Position numbers and translations under genes: made by a program
Notes under the pieces: model-generated
What the model was told of the DNA's origin: nothing
What the model saw: only the letters and a program-made list of their open reading frames with translations
The model's database searches: none
Part shown: in pieces, positions 16,937 to 26,472 of the stretch
Position numbering within the stretch: position 1 is the first letter of the stretch
Layout: every line of letters starts with the position of its first letter
NCBI RefSeq assembly: GCF_022921095.1
Contig: NZ_CP095053.1
Location: 186,001 to 250,000, forward strand
DNA from: Hymenobacter aerilatus
GTDB lineage: Bacteria > Bacteroidota > Bacteroidia > Cytophagales > Hymenobacteraceae
Length of the DNA: 64,000 nt
Reading direction: 5' to 3'

Positions 16937-18061
16937 ATGCGCAATTTCTGGAAAATCGTTGGGTGGTTTGTGGTGAGTGTGGTGGCGGTGTTGGTAGTGG
17001 CAGGGGTAGCATTTGCGCAACTGAGCCCGGAGCTGGGCGGCAAACCAACCAAGGCGCAACTGGCAGCTTATGCCGAGTCAGGGCACTACAAGGATGGGGA
17101 GTTTCAGAACCTGGTGCCGACGGAAGTGATGACCGGGGGAAACACGGTGAAGGTGTTCTGGCAGTTTTTGTTCAGCAAAACGCCCAACAGCGAGCCGCCC
17201 GGCCCGTTGCCTACCCACCAGCTCGACTCGCTTAGTATCACCCGCAAAACGCCGGACATGGTGCGCGTCACGTGGTTCGGGCACTCGGCTAGCTTGGTGG
17301 AAATAGCTGGCAAAAACATCCTTTTTGACCCCATGCTGAGCGTGAAGATGGGGCCGCTACCCCTCGTGACGCCCAAGCGCTACAACGATTCCCTGGCCAT
17401 CACGGCCGAGGAGCTGCCGCTCATCGAAGCCGTTCTGATTTCACACGACCACTACGACCACCTCGACTACAAAACCATCGTCAAGCTCAAGGACAAGGTA
17501 GCCCACTTCTATGTGCCGCTGGGGGTAGGGGCACACCTACTGGCCTGGGGCGTAGACCCGGCCCGCGTGCAAGAGCTGGACTGGCACGACTCCATCCAGC
17601 TACCCGGCCTGACGATTGTGAGCACGCCGGCGCGTCACTTCTCCGGGCGCGGCCTGGGCAACCGCAACAGCACCTCGTGGTCGTCGTGGGTGCTGAAAAC
17701 GCCTACCCACCGTGTGTTCTATAGCGGCGACGGTGGCTACGGACCGCACTTCCAGACCATCGGCCAGCAGTATGGCCCCTTCGATCTGGCGCTGCTGGAG
17801 TGCGGGCAGTATGATAAGAACTGGGCCGAGATTCACATGCTGCCCGAGCAAACCGTACAAGCCGCCCTCGACGTGCAGGCGCGGGTGTTTCTGCCGGTGC
17901 ACTGGGGTGCCTTCACCGAAGCCCACCACCCCTGGAACGAATCCGTGAAGCGCGCCACCGCCGAAGCCGCCCGCCGCAACGTGCCCTTCACCACTCCCGA
18001 GCTAGGCCAACCCGTGAATCTCGGCGCTGGGCCGCTGCCGCAACGGCGGTGGTGGGAGTAG
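16937..18061 (+). CDS. MBL-fold metallo-hydrolase (NAPE-PLD/UlaG-like), membrane-anchored
   Basis: 374 residues from the ATG at 16937; the longer frame upstream has no homology. An N-terminal helix (about 7-29) anchors or exports it. The core reads WFGHSASLVEIAGKNILFDPM, then the metal site HDHYDHLD, then WSSWVL.....FYSGDGGYG and HWGAF near the end. This arrangement is that of the N-acylphosphatidylethanolamine phospholipase D-like/UlaG-like hydrolases, so a phosphodiester or lactone substrate in the envelope is plausible. Begins after the SDR terminator. Confidence 0.9.
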   Translation: MRNFWKIVGWFVVSVVAVLVVAGVAFAQLSPELGGKPTKAQLAAYAESGHYKDGEFQNLVPTEVMTGGNTVKVFWQFLFSKTPNSEPPGPLPTHQLDSLSITRKTPDMVRVTWFGHSASLVEIAGKNILFDPMLSVKMGPLPLVTPKRYNDSLAITAEELPLIEAVLISHDHYDHLDYKTIVKLKDKVAHFYVPLGVGAHLLAWGVDPARVQELDWHDSIQLPGLTIVSTPARHFSGRGLGNRNSTSWSSWVLKTPTHRVFYSGDGGYGPHFQTIGQQYGPFDLALLECGQYDKNWAEIHMLPEQTVQAALDVQARVFLPVHWGAFTEAHHPWNESVKRATAEAARRNVPFTTPELGQPVNLGAGPLPQRRWWE

Positions 18062-18092
18062 AGGCTTTGGCGAGGATACAGACTGATTGCAA

Positions 18093-19493
18093 TTACTGTG
18101 GTTCAATATTCAACAATGCTTTGCTTTCTAAGTATTCATAAAGCTTTGTTATACTTTTGTAAATATTGTTTTTTATTAACTCTGTATCATAGTCAGAGTG
18201 ATACACTGACTTTATTGAATTTTCGCGCCAGTAATATTCTAGTGTTTTGTTATCAAAACCAGTTAATACTACGTTACTTACAGTAAAATGGTCTTCTTGA
18301 AAGTTGAATACGATCATAATTCCTGTATTAAATCCATTTCCTAATTGTCTAAAGTGATGAAATCTTTTCTGAATTGTTATAAATTCTAATTCCTTATTTA
18401 AAGATTTAGAGTAGTTTTTCAAACTATCTTTGAATTCATGTAAGTCATTTTTTTGAATTGTGTGGGATGAATTATCAATATTTGAAGATAAATAAACTAA
18501 ATAACTTTTTTGCATAAATAAGTCTTCGAAAATTTTGCTCTGGTTATCTAGAATATCAATCCATTTTTCTAGTAAATCGGTGTAAATGTTTTCCTGTGTC
18601 TCTTCATTCCATAGAATTTGAATAGCATCTTTTTGATATAAAACTTGCTTTTTTAATAAAGCTAATTTCTTGTCTAAATCATCCGGTTCGTCAATAGATT
18701 CACCTTTAGCTGCGCGAATCATGAGCTGAAGTGAAGCGGCCACATTTTCGTTAATAAAACGATAAAAAGGCTCTATTTCACCAGCATCAGCTTCGGCTAA
18801 TGCCGCTAAGTAGCGGTTACGGTCTGTTGCTTTAATCACCGTCATAGGGTAGCCGTGACGTAACAGAATCAGGTTCATTAGCAGACGCGACATGCGACCA
18901 TTGCCATCATCGAAAGGATGGATGCGTACGAAGCGATAATGAAATTCGGCGGCCAATGCTACAGGGTGCAGAGTAGACTGTTCTGCCTCCTGACGGTACC
19001 AAGCTACGAGGTCCGTCATCTTGGCCGGTGTTTCCTCGGGGCTGGCGAAATAGAACATTTCGCCGGTAACCGTTAAAACGTTATTGGGGCTAGATTTGTA
19101 GCGACCAGGTTGAACGTGCTTGCGAGTTGGTTGGCCATCGGGTGTTTGTGCTGGCACGTCGTAGCCTTCACCTAATAATACCTGATGCATTTCGCGGATA
19201 AACTGCTCCGTAAGTGGCCGTTCGTCATGCACCATTTCTTCGAGCCCACGAACGGCTTCGTTATGCCCTTTGATATCGAGGTGGTCGCGCAGCGGTTTGC
19301 CTTCCGCCGTGAGACCATGTAACAATAGGGAACGAGTTTCCCCAAGCGTAAGTGAGTTACCTTCTATAGCGTTGGAATTATAATTCCAATCCAGCCGAAA
19401 CTTTTGGAGAATACGGGCTTCCTGTTCCGGAGAAAGAGGACGTAACTCATCTAACTCCCTTTTCAGTAGATCCATTTCTGAGAATAACGACAT
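18093..19493 (-). CDS. Fic family protein with AT-rich C-terminal extension
   Basis: 466 residues. Fic proteins transfer AMP (or another nucleotide/phosphate moiety) to target hydroxyl groups. The active site HPFDDGNGRMSR (192-203) is complete, with catalytic His192. An N-terminal inhibitory helix motif SNAIEGN (40-46) marks it as a class II, self-inhibited Fic. Residues 1-265 are of ordinary base composition, whereas the codons for the last 200 residues (18093-18690) are extremely AT-rich and encode a mostly alpha-helical domain that I do not recognise. The gene next to it (19608-20009) has the same AT-rich style. A fusion or recombination within the gene is likely. Confidence 0.92.
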   Translation of the reverse strand: MSLFSEMDLLKRELDELRPLSPEQEARILQKFRLDWNYNSNAIEGNSLTLGETRSLLLHGLTAEGKPLRDHLDIKGHNEAVRGLEEMVHDERPLTEQFIREMHQVLLGEGYDVPAQTPDGQPTRKHVQPGRYKSSPNNVLTVTGEMFYFASPEETPAKMTDLVAWYRQEAEQSTLHPVALAAEFHYRFVRIHPFDDGNGRMSRLLMNLILLRHGYPMTVIKATDRNRYLAALAEADAGEIEPFYRFINENVAASLQLMIRAAKGESIDEPDDLDKKLALLKKQVLYQKDAIQILWNEETQENIYTDLLEKWIDILDNQSKIFEDLFMQKSYLVYLSSNIDNSSHTIQKNDLHEFKDSLKNYSKSLNKELEFITIQKRFHHFRQLGNGFNTGIMIVFNFQEDHFTVSNVVLTGFDNKTLEYYWRENSIKSVYHSDYDTELIKNNIYKSITKLYEYLESKALLNIEPQ

Positions 19494-19607
19494 ATTGCAA
19501 TGCGTGCTAGTTTGTAAGTCAACTGATTTGTAATCTATTATTTGTGTTGCTAAAGATGTGTATGGGTGAATTGTAAATTCAGTTGAGTAGAAACAAATTA
19601 TGCTAAT

Positions 19608-20009
19608 TTATTCTATAGTTGCTTCTTTCCACAAGTGTTCTAAAGCAAATTCTACAGTAATAACAGTTAAGGAGTAGCTGAAAAGCATTAAATGAAATTC
19701 TGGTTGTATAACCAGAATAAAGCCGACTACTGGAAGTAATATAAGAGGTGCTAATACAGAAATAATTATATCGTAATGCAATGTTTTGTGCCATGCTAAT
19801 TTATTATAGTTATTCTTGTCTTCTAGTACAAGCAATTTGCATAAACGTACTAATGTGGCTACCAATAATATCAAGTATCCCCAATCCTTTTCAGACCAGT
19901 ACTCAACTATCTTTAAATAGATATATACAAACCCCTTGTATAGTACAAAGAAGATTATCAAGGGCATGATTGTAACTAAAATACTTCTATAAACTTTACT
20001 CTGATACAT
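19608..20009 (-). CDS. Hypothetical membrane protein, AT-rich
   Basis: 133 residues with three to four hydrophobic helices (about 9-32, 44-58, 79-101, 104-120). I do not recognise a family. Very AT-rich, like the 3' half of the Fic gene it follows on the plus-strand map, so both may belong to the same transferred segment. No signal peptide; probably inner membrane. Confidence 0.6.
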   Translation of the reverse strand: MYQSKVYRSILVTIMPLIIFFVLYKGFVYIYLKIVEYWSEKDWGYLILLVATLVRLCKLLVLEDKNNYNKLAWHKTLHYDIIISVLAPLILLPVVGFILVIQPEFHLMLFSYSLTVITVEFALEHLWKEATIE

Positions 20010-20053
20010 ACCACCTAAAAATAAATATTTTTTAAAGCTAAATAAACATTAGC

Positions 20054-22174
20054 TTACTCTCCCAACTTACCCAAAATCTCCTGCGCCGCCATGGCAATAA
20101 CCGTCCCCGGCCCGTACACCCCGGCTACGCCCGCGTCATACAGAAACTGGTAGTCCTGCGCCGGAATCACGCCGCCGGCAATGACGAGGATATCCTCGCG
20201 GCCGAGCTGCCGTAGCTCCTCCAGCAGCTGCGGAATCAGGGTTTTGTGGCCGGCGGCGAGGCTGCTGACGCCCACCACGTGCACGTCGTTTTCAGTGGCT
20301 TGGCGGGCTACCTCGGCGGGCGTTTGGAACAGGGGCGCAATGTCCACATCGAAGCCTACGTCGGCGAAGGAGGTAGCAATGATTTTGGAGCCCCGGTCGT
20401 GGCCGTCTTGGCCCATTTTGGCCACCATCATGCGCGGGCGTCGGCCCTCACGGGCGGCGAAGTCGTCGGCCATCTGGCGGGCCTGGGCAAATTGCTCATC
20501 GTAGCTCATCTCCGCCGAATATACACCCGAAATAGCCCGAATGGTAGCCTGGTGGCGGCCATATACTTTTTCGAGGGCATCGGAGATTTCGCCGAGGGTA
20601 GCGCGCAGGCGGGCGGCGTTTACGGCTAGGTCCAGCAGGTTCTCCTTCCCCGAGCGGGCGGCCTCGGTTAGCATATCTAGGGCGCGCAGCACGGCCACCG
20701 AGTCGCGCTCTGTGCGGATGGTGTTCAGCCGCGCAATCTGCGACTCGCGCACGGCGGCGTTGTCGATGTCGAGCAGTTCGATGTTCGTCGGCTCGTCAAT
20801 CTTGTATTGATTCACGCCTACTACCACCTCCTTGCCCGAGTCGATTCGGGCCTGCTTGCGAGCAGCGGCTTCCTCGATGCGCATTTTGGGTAGGCCGGTT
20901 TCGATGGCCTTGGCCATGCCGCCCAGTTCTTCCACCTCCTGAATTAAGGCCCAGGCTTTGTCAGCTAGCTCGTGCGTGAGGGTTTCCACGTAGTAGGAGC
21001 CGCCCCAAGGGTCTACCACACGCGTAATGTCGGTTTCGTGCTGGAGGTAAAGCTGGGTGTTGCGGGCAATGCGGGCCGAGAAGTCGGTGGGGAGGGCAAT
21101 GGCCTCGTCGAGGGCGTTGGTATGCAGGCTTTGAGTGCCGCCGAGCACAGCGGCCAGCGCCTCCACGGTAGTGCGGGCCACGTTATTATACGGGTCCTGC
21201 TCGGTGAGGGAGTAGCCCGAGGTCTGGCAGTGCGTGCGCAACGCCAGCGACTTCGGGTTTTGTGGATTGAACTGCTGGATGAGCTTGGCCCAGAGCAAGC
21301 GGGCAGCGCGCATCTTAGCAATTTCCATGAAGTGGTTCATGCCAATGGCCCAGAAAAACGACAGTCGCGGCGCGAAGTCGTCAATGCTCAGGCCCGCCGC
21401 TAGGCCAGTGCGCACATACTCCAACCCATCGGCCAGGGTATACGCCAGCTCAATATCGGCGGTGGCGCCGGCCTCCTGCATGTGGTAGCCCGAGATGCTA
21501 ATGCTGTTGAACTTGGGCATGTGCCGCGCCGTATACTCGAAAATATCGGCAATGATGCGCATGCTGGGTAAGGGCGGATAGATATAGGTGTTGCGCACCA
21601 TAAACTCCTTCAGAATATCATTCTGAATGGTGCCCGCCAGCTTGTCCGGCGTCACGCCCTGCTCCTCGGCCGCCACAATGTAAAAAGCCATAATCGGTAG
21701 CACCGCCCCGTTCATGGTCATGCTCACCGACATCTGATCCAGCGGAATCTGGTCGAACAGCACCTTCATGTCCTCCACCGAGTCGATGGCCACACCGGCC
21801 TTGCCCACGTCGCCCTCCACGCGGGGGTGGTCGGAGTCGTAGCCGCGGTGCGTAGCTAGGTCAAACGCCACCGACAAGCCCTTTTGCCCGCCCGCCAGGT
21901 TGCGGCGGTAGAAGGCGTTGCTTTCCTCGGCCGTCGAGAAACCCGCGTACTGCCGCACGGTCCAGGGCTTCTGCACATACATGGTGGAGTAGGGGCCGCG
22001 CAGGTAGGGCGCCACGCCTGCCCCGAAGCCTAAGTGGTCGAGGCCAGCCACGTCCTGCGCCGTGTAGTAGCTTTTCAGCTCGATGCCTTCGGGAGTAGGA
22101 GCGGAGGTAGGCGCGGCAGCGGGAGTAGGCAGCGTGCCAGCGTTATAGGGAATATGGGCGAAGTCAGGCGTCAT
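20054..22174 (-). CDS. mutB: Methylmalonyl-CoA mutase large (catalytic) subunit
   Basis: 706 residues, normal for the subunit. It interconverts (R)-methylmalonyl-CoA and succinyl-CoA using adenosylcobalamin. The N-terminal TIM barrel has [23 protein letters not shown] and [19 protein letters not shown]. The C-terminal B12-binding domain has DGHDRG with the cobalt-ligating His at about 592, then [10 protein letters not shown] and AGGVIP. The small subunit lies immediately upstream (108 bp gap) on the same strand. The chaperone GTPase MeaB is at 6.2-7.1 kb. Used for propionate/odd-chain and branched amino-acid breakdown or for succinate-propionate exchange. Confidence 0.98.
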   Translation of the reverse strand: MTPDFAHIPYNAGTLPTPAAAPTSAPTPEGIELKSYYTAQDVAGLDHLGFGAGVAPYLRGPYSTMYVQKPWTVRQYAGFSTAEESNAFYRRNLAGGQKGLSVAFDLATHRGYDSDHPRVEGDVGKAGVAIDSVEDMKVLFDQIPLDQMSVSMTMNGAVLPIMAFYIVAAEEQGVTPDKLAGTIQNDILKEFMVRNTYIYPPLPSMRIIADIFEYTARHMPKFNSISISGYHMQEAGATADIELAYTLADGLEYVRTGLAAGLSIDDFAPRLSFFWAIGMNHFMEIAKMRAARLLWAKLIQQFNPQNPKSLALRTHCQTSGYSLTEQDPYNNVARTTVEALAAVLGGTQSLHTNALDEAIALPTDFSARIARNTQLYLQHETDITRVVDPWGGSYYVETLTHELADKAWALIQEVEELGGMAKAIETGLPKMRIEEAAARKQARIDSGKEVVVGVNQYKIDEPTNIELLDIDNAAVRESQIARLNTIRTERDSVAVLRALDMLTEAARSGKENLLDLAVNAARLRATLGEISDALEKVYGRHQATIRAISGVYSAEMSYDEQFAQARQMADDFAAREGRRPRMMVAKMGQDGHDRGSKIIATSFADVGFDVDIAPLFQTPAEVARQATENDVHVVGVSSLAAGHKTLIPQLLEELRQLGREDILVIAGGVIPAQDYQFLYDAGVAGVYGPGTVIAMAAQEILGKLGE

Positions 22175-22261
22175 GGGAGTAGAAGTAGGGGCGTGTGGTG
22201 GGCGCCTAACGGTGGGGGAGGGAAATGGGGTAGCTTGCAGGGGGCAGCAATGAAACAGCCG

Positions 22262-22284
22262 TGGGGCGTGTAGTACGCGCCCCT
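22262..22284. repeat. GTAGGGGCG-type repeat fragment between mutA and mutB
   Basis: The 108-bp gap is G-rich and carries GTAGGGGCGTGT near 22188 and an imperfect palindrome GGGGCGTGTAG...CGCGCCCC at 22262-22284. The word CGCGCCCCTA recurs near 6147. Looks like remnants of an interspersed repeat; low confidence. Confidence 0.3.
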
Positions 22285-24073
22285 ATCGTTTGCCCTGCAA
22301 GCGTGCCAGCACGTCTTCGGTGCTGTAGCCTTCCACCACAAACTCTTGGAAACCAAAAAACTGCACGGCTTCCTGCAAAGTAGCCAGGTCCGACGTGAGC
22401 AAGGGCGAGGGTAGGAAAGACGGGTCGTCGGCTGGCACCCGGTGCACCAAGCGGGCTAGGCGACTGAACTGCTCCGGCGTGGCGTACATTAGGGTGGCTT
22501 CCTCGGAAGAAGAGAACAGCACCGATACCGTGCCTTCCGGATGGCTCTCGCGTAGCTCCGGCCGCTCCGACTCGGGAAGGGTCTGCAGAAACGATTCCAG
22601 AATGTGCTGATTGGTATGCGCGCCCAGTAGCACCACGGCTGCCCGCTTCAGCTTCTTCTCGCGCCGCTGGAAGTGCAACGCCGTAGCCAGTTGCAACACC
22701 TCCGAAGGGTAGGCCGCTCTGGTCGAGTCGAACTCCGCGCTACGCAACAGGCGCTTGGGGTTGAAGCTGAACTGTTCGCGCGGATTCTGGTAGCGGTTGG
22801 TACCTACAATCACCTGCTCGCCGGTGGCAATGCGCCGGAACTGCGCCTGTGTGGTAGTTTGCAGCTGACTTATAACAAGCCGGGTAGCGCGGGGGAAGCC
22901 ACCCGCCGCGTGCACCTCCTGAAACAGCGCCCAGGCGTTGCGGGCTAGCTCGTCGGTCAGGGTTTCGAGGTAGTAGGAACCGGCAGCTGGGTCGGCTACT
23001 TGTTGCAAGTGCACCTCCGTGCGCAGCAGGGTAGGAATGTTACGGGCCAAGCGGTCGGCAAAGGCATTGGGCGCCGCAAACAGGCTGTCGAAGGGCGTCA
23101 CGCTCACAGCATCGGCACCGCCTACCACGGCGGCCATGGCCGCCGTGGTGGTGCGCAGCAGATTGGTAGGCGGGTCGAGCGTGGTCTGGCTCCAGGTGGC
23201 CGTGCTGGCGTAGATGCGCAGTTGGCTGGCCATTTCGGTGGGTAACTGGTGGGCATACAGCAGCGTAGCCCATAACCGGCGCAGGGCGCGCAGCTTGGCT
23301 ATTTCGGTGAAGTAGCTAGGGTTGATGGCCACTTGCACCTGCACGGCGGCGGCCACCGTGGCCACCTCCAAGTCGTTGCTGGGTAGGCAATCGAGGTAAT
23401 ACGCCGCCGCGCTCAGAGCAAAAGCCAGCTGCTGTGTGGCCGTGCCGCCCCGATTACCGAAGTACGCTCCGTTCAGCGTCAGTGCTTTAAACTCTGGTAG
23501 GTGCTGGGTCAACTGCACTACGGTTCGCAGCGCAGCAAGCTGCCCCTGCAAGTCCGGCAGATGATCGGTTATGGGGTCGAAGCGCAGAAAGCCGCGAAGA
23601 GTATTGTCACTAGCTGCTAGCAGACGCTCAAGCAAGAGTAGGGGCGTGGCGCGCACCGAGTAGCCCACATACGTAGCAGCCAGGGGTAGGCGCTGGGCCA
23701 AGTAGGCAACATCGAAAGCGGTAGTATCGGCCAGGTCGAAATGGGCACCATCGGCCCCGCGTTGCAGCGCCTCCACTGCCCGGTCGATGGCGGCATGGCC
23801 GTTGTCTTGGGCTGGTACCAAGTAGGTGGGTACATTCAGCCAAGCGTTGGTTTCAGCGCTGCGCACCTGGGGCGTGGCGGGCGTAGCTAGAGCATCCAGG
23901 GCTTCGCGGTGGTAGAAGGGTTCTACTACCACGCCTTCGGGCGATTGCCAGCGCAGGGTAGCCGGATCCTGGCCTTTCAGGTCGCGACGGATGCGCTCCT
24001 GCCAGGCGGCCGTGCTTAACGGGCTGAATTCAGAAAAGGAAAGCGGGGTGGAAGAGGATGGGGTATCGGCCAT
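22283..24073 (-). CDS. mutA: Methylmalonyl-CoA mutase small subunit
   Basis: 596 residues from the ATG at 24073 (MADTPSSS); an in-frame start at 24085 is also possible. Same barrel fold as the large subunit (ETNAWLNVPTYLV, LPEFKALTLNGAYFGNRGGTATQQLA, AAGSYYLETLTDELA). The C-terminal cobalamin-like domain lacks the DXHXXG motif (LLGAHTNQH instead), as expected for the non-catalytic partner. First gene of the mutA-mutB pair. No cobalamin riboswitch was seen in the 175 bp upstream. Confidence 0.96.
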   Translation of the reverse strand: MADTPSSSTPLSFSEFSPLSTAAWQERIRRDLKGQDPATLRWQSPEGVVVEPFYHREALDALATPATPQVRSAETNAWLNVPTYLVPAQDNGHAAIDRAVEALQRGADGAHFDLADTTAFDVAYLAQRLPLAATYVGYSVRATPLLLLERLLAASDNTLRGFLRFDPITDHLPDLQGQLAALRTVVQLTQHLPEFKALTLNGAYFGNRGGTATQQLAFALSAAAYYLDCLPSNDLEVATVAAAVQVQVAINPSYFTEIAKLRALRRLWATLLYAHQLPTEMASQLRIYASTATWSQTTLDPPTNLLRTTTAAMAAVVGGADAVSVTPFDSLFAAPNAFADRLARNIPTLLRTEVHLQQVADPAAGSYYLETLTDELARNAWALFQEVHAAGGFPRATRLVISQLQTTTQAQFRRIATGEQVIVGTNRYQNPREQFSFNPKRLLRSAEFDSTRAAYPSEVLQLATALHFQRREKKLKRAAVVLLGAHTNQHILESFLQTLPESERPELRESHPEGTVSVLFSSSEEATLMYATPEQFSRLARLVHRVPADDPSFLPSPLLTSDLATLQEAVQFFGFQEFVVEGYSTEDVLARLQGKR

Positions 24074-24194
24074 AAGATGTACCACTACTATGCGGAAGAC
24101 CAGGATGGGACGCTGGAATATGGGATAAAGTTACCGGGTTATGACAAAGGTGCTAGCTGGTAGATGTTGCGCTCTGATTATTGTACTAATGCTA

Positions 24195-24202
24195 TAGCTT
24201 TG
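24195..24202 (+). promoter_or_regulatory. -7 box (TAGCTTTG) of the outer-membrane protein gene
   Basis: Exact TAnnTTTG match 46 bp before the ATG at 24249. Identical in sequence to the box in front of the candidate small RNA at 59371. No clear -33 element. Confidence 0.5.
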
Positions 24203-24248
24203 AGGTTTGGTTAATGCAACCAGCTATATCTTCTAATAAAGTCAAAGT

Positions 24249-25496
24249 ATGCGTAAACTATTACGACTAATTTTTTTAATACTAATGTGCTTGCCAATAC
24301 TAGTACAAGCACAAACTGATTTCCGAGTGGGGTACGTAGTGCAACCTAATGGCGATACGCTGCGAGGTGAGGTAGACTACCGAGGTGCGCAACGCAGTGC
24401 ATATGTAGCTCGCTTTCGGCAGCAAGGACAGGTTACTGAATACTCGCCAACACAACTGCGCGGCTACGGTTTCCCCGGCGACCTACTATATCAATCCGAG
24501 ACAATACAATTGGCAGACTCCACCAAGCAGGTGGTGTTTCTAGAGGTGGTAGTATCTGGGCCAGTGAGTCTCTTCTATATGCGAGACCGAAATGGTACGG
24601 ATTTGCTTTACCTACGGAATGTAAATAGTGAATTACAAGCCCTAACTCAGACAACCGAGCGTATCGAAAGAGATGGCGCACGCTACGATCAGAAAGATAA
24701 TGCCTTTCAACGCACATTAGCCGCGGCTTTGGTGGCGTGTCCGGCTGTTCAACCGAGTTTATCTCGACTCGCATATACTACCCGTGCTATTGCAAATGTA
24801 GTGCGTCAGTATAACCGTTGTGTAAATGGTGGCTCACATGAGGAGGCTGCATCAACGGAGAAACCTATTTCGCTGGCAGTGGCAGTAATGGCTGGTGGGA
24901 CTGGCAGTCAACTCCGTTTTGTAAGTGATGTTAATTATGCGAATACTAGTATTAGGTCGGGTCTTGTACCGGTGGGTGGAGTAGCGGCTCACCTGTGGCT
25001 GCCTGGCTTGAACAAGCATTTGGCAGTGCGGTTGGAAGCTTTGTATATGGCTAATACTACGTATAAGAACACGTACGAAGGACAAGAAGATATGTATACT
25101 GTATACCGGGAAACGTATGCCCAACTTAGCAGCATCCGCGTACCGGTATTGCTACGCTATAGCTGGCCAGGAAAACGTATTCAGCCTTTTGTACAAATAG
25201 GAGTAAGCGGCAGCTACTTGCTAAATAGCAAGAATGAAACTCGCTATCGTTACCTCAATCGCGCAGCTTTTCCAGACTATTATCCGTGGCGTGCCATTAT
25301 AGAACAGCCGCGTAAATTCGAGCAGGGGGCAATAGGAAGTATCGGCTTAAGTGTACTACCTGCTAGTAAGCATGCTATAAATGTTGAGCTTCGGTATGAA
25401 CGAACAAATGGTTTTAGCGATGCTTATTCAATAACAACTCGGTTGGCATATTATTCTCTACTGATGAGTTACAACTTAACGAAACAGGCTCAATAG
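24249..25496 (+). CDS. Outer-membrane beta-barrel protein
   Basis: 415 residues. Signal peptide about 1-21 (ending VQAQ). The N-terminal half is a small domain starting FRVGYVVQPNGDTLRGEVDYRG, common in Bacteroidota proteins in front of an outer-membrane barrel (PorT/OmpW-like family). The C-terminal half has alternating strands (RLEALYM, RVPVLLRYSWPGKRIQPFVQIGVSGSYLL, NVELRYERTNGF) and ends in a barrel-like strand. Role unknown. Moderately AT-rich compared with neighbours. Confidence 0.8.
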   Translation: MRKLLRLIFLILMCLPILVQAQTDFRVGYVVQPNGDTLRGEVDYRGAQRSAYVARFRQQGQVTEYSPTQLRGYGFPGDLLYQSETIQLADSTKQVVFLEVVVSGPVSLFYMRDRNGTDLLYLRNVNSELQALTQTTERIERDGARYDQKDNAFQRTLAAALVACPAVQPSLSRLAYTTRAIANVVRQYNRCVNGGSHEEAASTEKPISLAVAVMAGGTGSQLRFVSDVNYANTSIRSGLVPVGGVAAHLWLPGLNKHLAVRLEALYMANTTYKNTYEGQEDMYTVYRETYAQLSSIRVPVLLRYSWPGKRIQPFVQIGVSGSYLLNSKNETRYRYLNRAAFPDYYPWRAIIEQPRKFEQGAIGSIGLSVLPASKHAINVELRYERTNGFSDAYSITTRLAYYSLLMSYNLTKQAQ

Positions 25497-25551
25497 CAGA
25501 GCTGGGGCGTGGTTCAGTATGGCATACATCGCGAAAAAGGCACAATTCGCG

Positions 25552-25559
25552 TACCTTTG
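25552..25559 (+). promoter_or_regulatory. -7 box (TACCTTTG) of the 5'-nucleotidase C-domain gene
   Basis: Exact TAnnTTTG match ending 9 nt before the ATG at 25569. The implied leader is only a few nucleotides. It also argues against the longer in-frame start at 25509. Confidence 0.55.
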
Positions 25560-25568
25560 CGCTTCTGT

Positions 25569-26339
25569 ATGCCCTACCTGCTTATGTCGTTTTTTCGTAC
25601 GCGTACCACTGCTCTTGGCTGGCTGCTGGCTGTAGCCCTGCTGCCTGCTTGCCAGCGCGCCGTCTACCAGCCCCAGGCTGCCCTGGCCCCCGTTACGGCC
25701 CGCCCCGTCGATAAAAATCAGCCCGAGGATGCAAAGATGGCCGCTGAAATTGCCCCCTACCGTCAGCGCGTTACGGAGCAGATGTCGGCAGTATTGGGTA
25801 CGGCCCCAGTAGCCCTCACCAAGAACGCAGGCGAGTCGCCCCTGGGTAATTTTGTGGCCGACTTGCAGCGGGAACGTGCCGCCGAAGCCCTGCACCAGCC
25901 CATCGATTTGGCTGTGATGACCAACGGCGGCCTGCGCACAGCCTTCCCGGCTGGCCCCATCACACTAGGCTCGGTGTTTGAGCTGATGCCGTTTGAGAAC
26001 AAGCTAGTGGTGCTGGATGCTCCTGGCCCCGTAGTGCAGCAGCTATTCGACTACTCCGCTCGCATCAAAATGGCCGTTTCCGGAGCTACCTATACCGTTT
26101 CGCCCGATGGTAAAGCCACCAACATTCGTATTGACGGACAGCCTTTCAATCCGGCCCGCGTCTACGCCATTGCCATTTCTGACTATTTGGCCGGCGGTGG
26201 CGACAACCTCCTGTTCTTCAAGCCCCTCACCCAGCGCGACACGGGCGTGCTGCTGCGTCAGGCCATTGCCGACAAAATCACGAGCCTCACGGCCCAGGGT
26301 AAACCCGTAGAAGCCCGAGTAGAGGGTAGGGTGAAATGA
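25569..26339 (+). CDS. 5'-nucleotidase C-terminal (substrate-binding) domain protein, lipoprotein
   Basis: 256 residues from the ATG at 25569 (a further ATG at 25584 is possible). Lipoprotein signal LLAVALLPAC. The body is the 5'-nucleotidase C-terminal domain alone: GESPLGNFVADLQRE, then LAVMTNGGLR, then GSVFELMPFENKLVVLDAPG, then YAIAISDYLAGGGDN. In UshA-type enzymes this domain binds the nucleotide and is fused behind the metallophosphatase domain; here that catalytic domain is the separate gene 133 bp downstream. The two products probably form one periplasmic enzyme. Confidence 0.92.
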   Translation: MPYLLMSFFRTRTTALGWLLAVALLPACQRAVYQPQAALAPVTARPVDKNQPEDAKMAAEIAPYRQRVTEQMSAVLGTAPVALTKNAGESPLGNFVADLQRERAAEALHQPIDLAVMTNGGLRTAFPAGPITLGSVFELMPFENKLVVLDAPGPVVQQLFDYSARIKMAVSGATYTVSPDGKATNIRIDGQPFNPARVYAIAISDYLAGGGDNLLFFKPLTQRDTGVLLRQAIADKITSLTAQGKPVEARVEGRVK

Positions 26340-26472
26340 AAGGTTGAGTTGTACGCGTTGAATTTTGAATGGCTTAGAGAGGTTGTGGAAAGCGCCGCTC
26401 TATCCTTCTCATTTCATACATGTGCTAGAAACTCGACTCAAAACGCAACATTCATACTTCAACATTTCCAAC

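Noticed and set aside
24074..24248. Possible cobalamin riboswitch before mutA
   Set aside because: No B12-box-like conserved segment or suitable structure was found.
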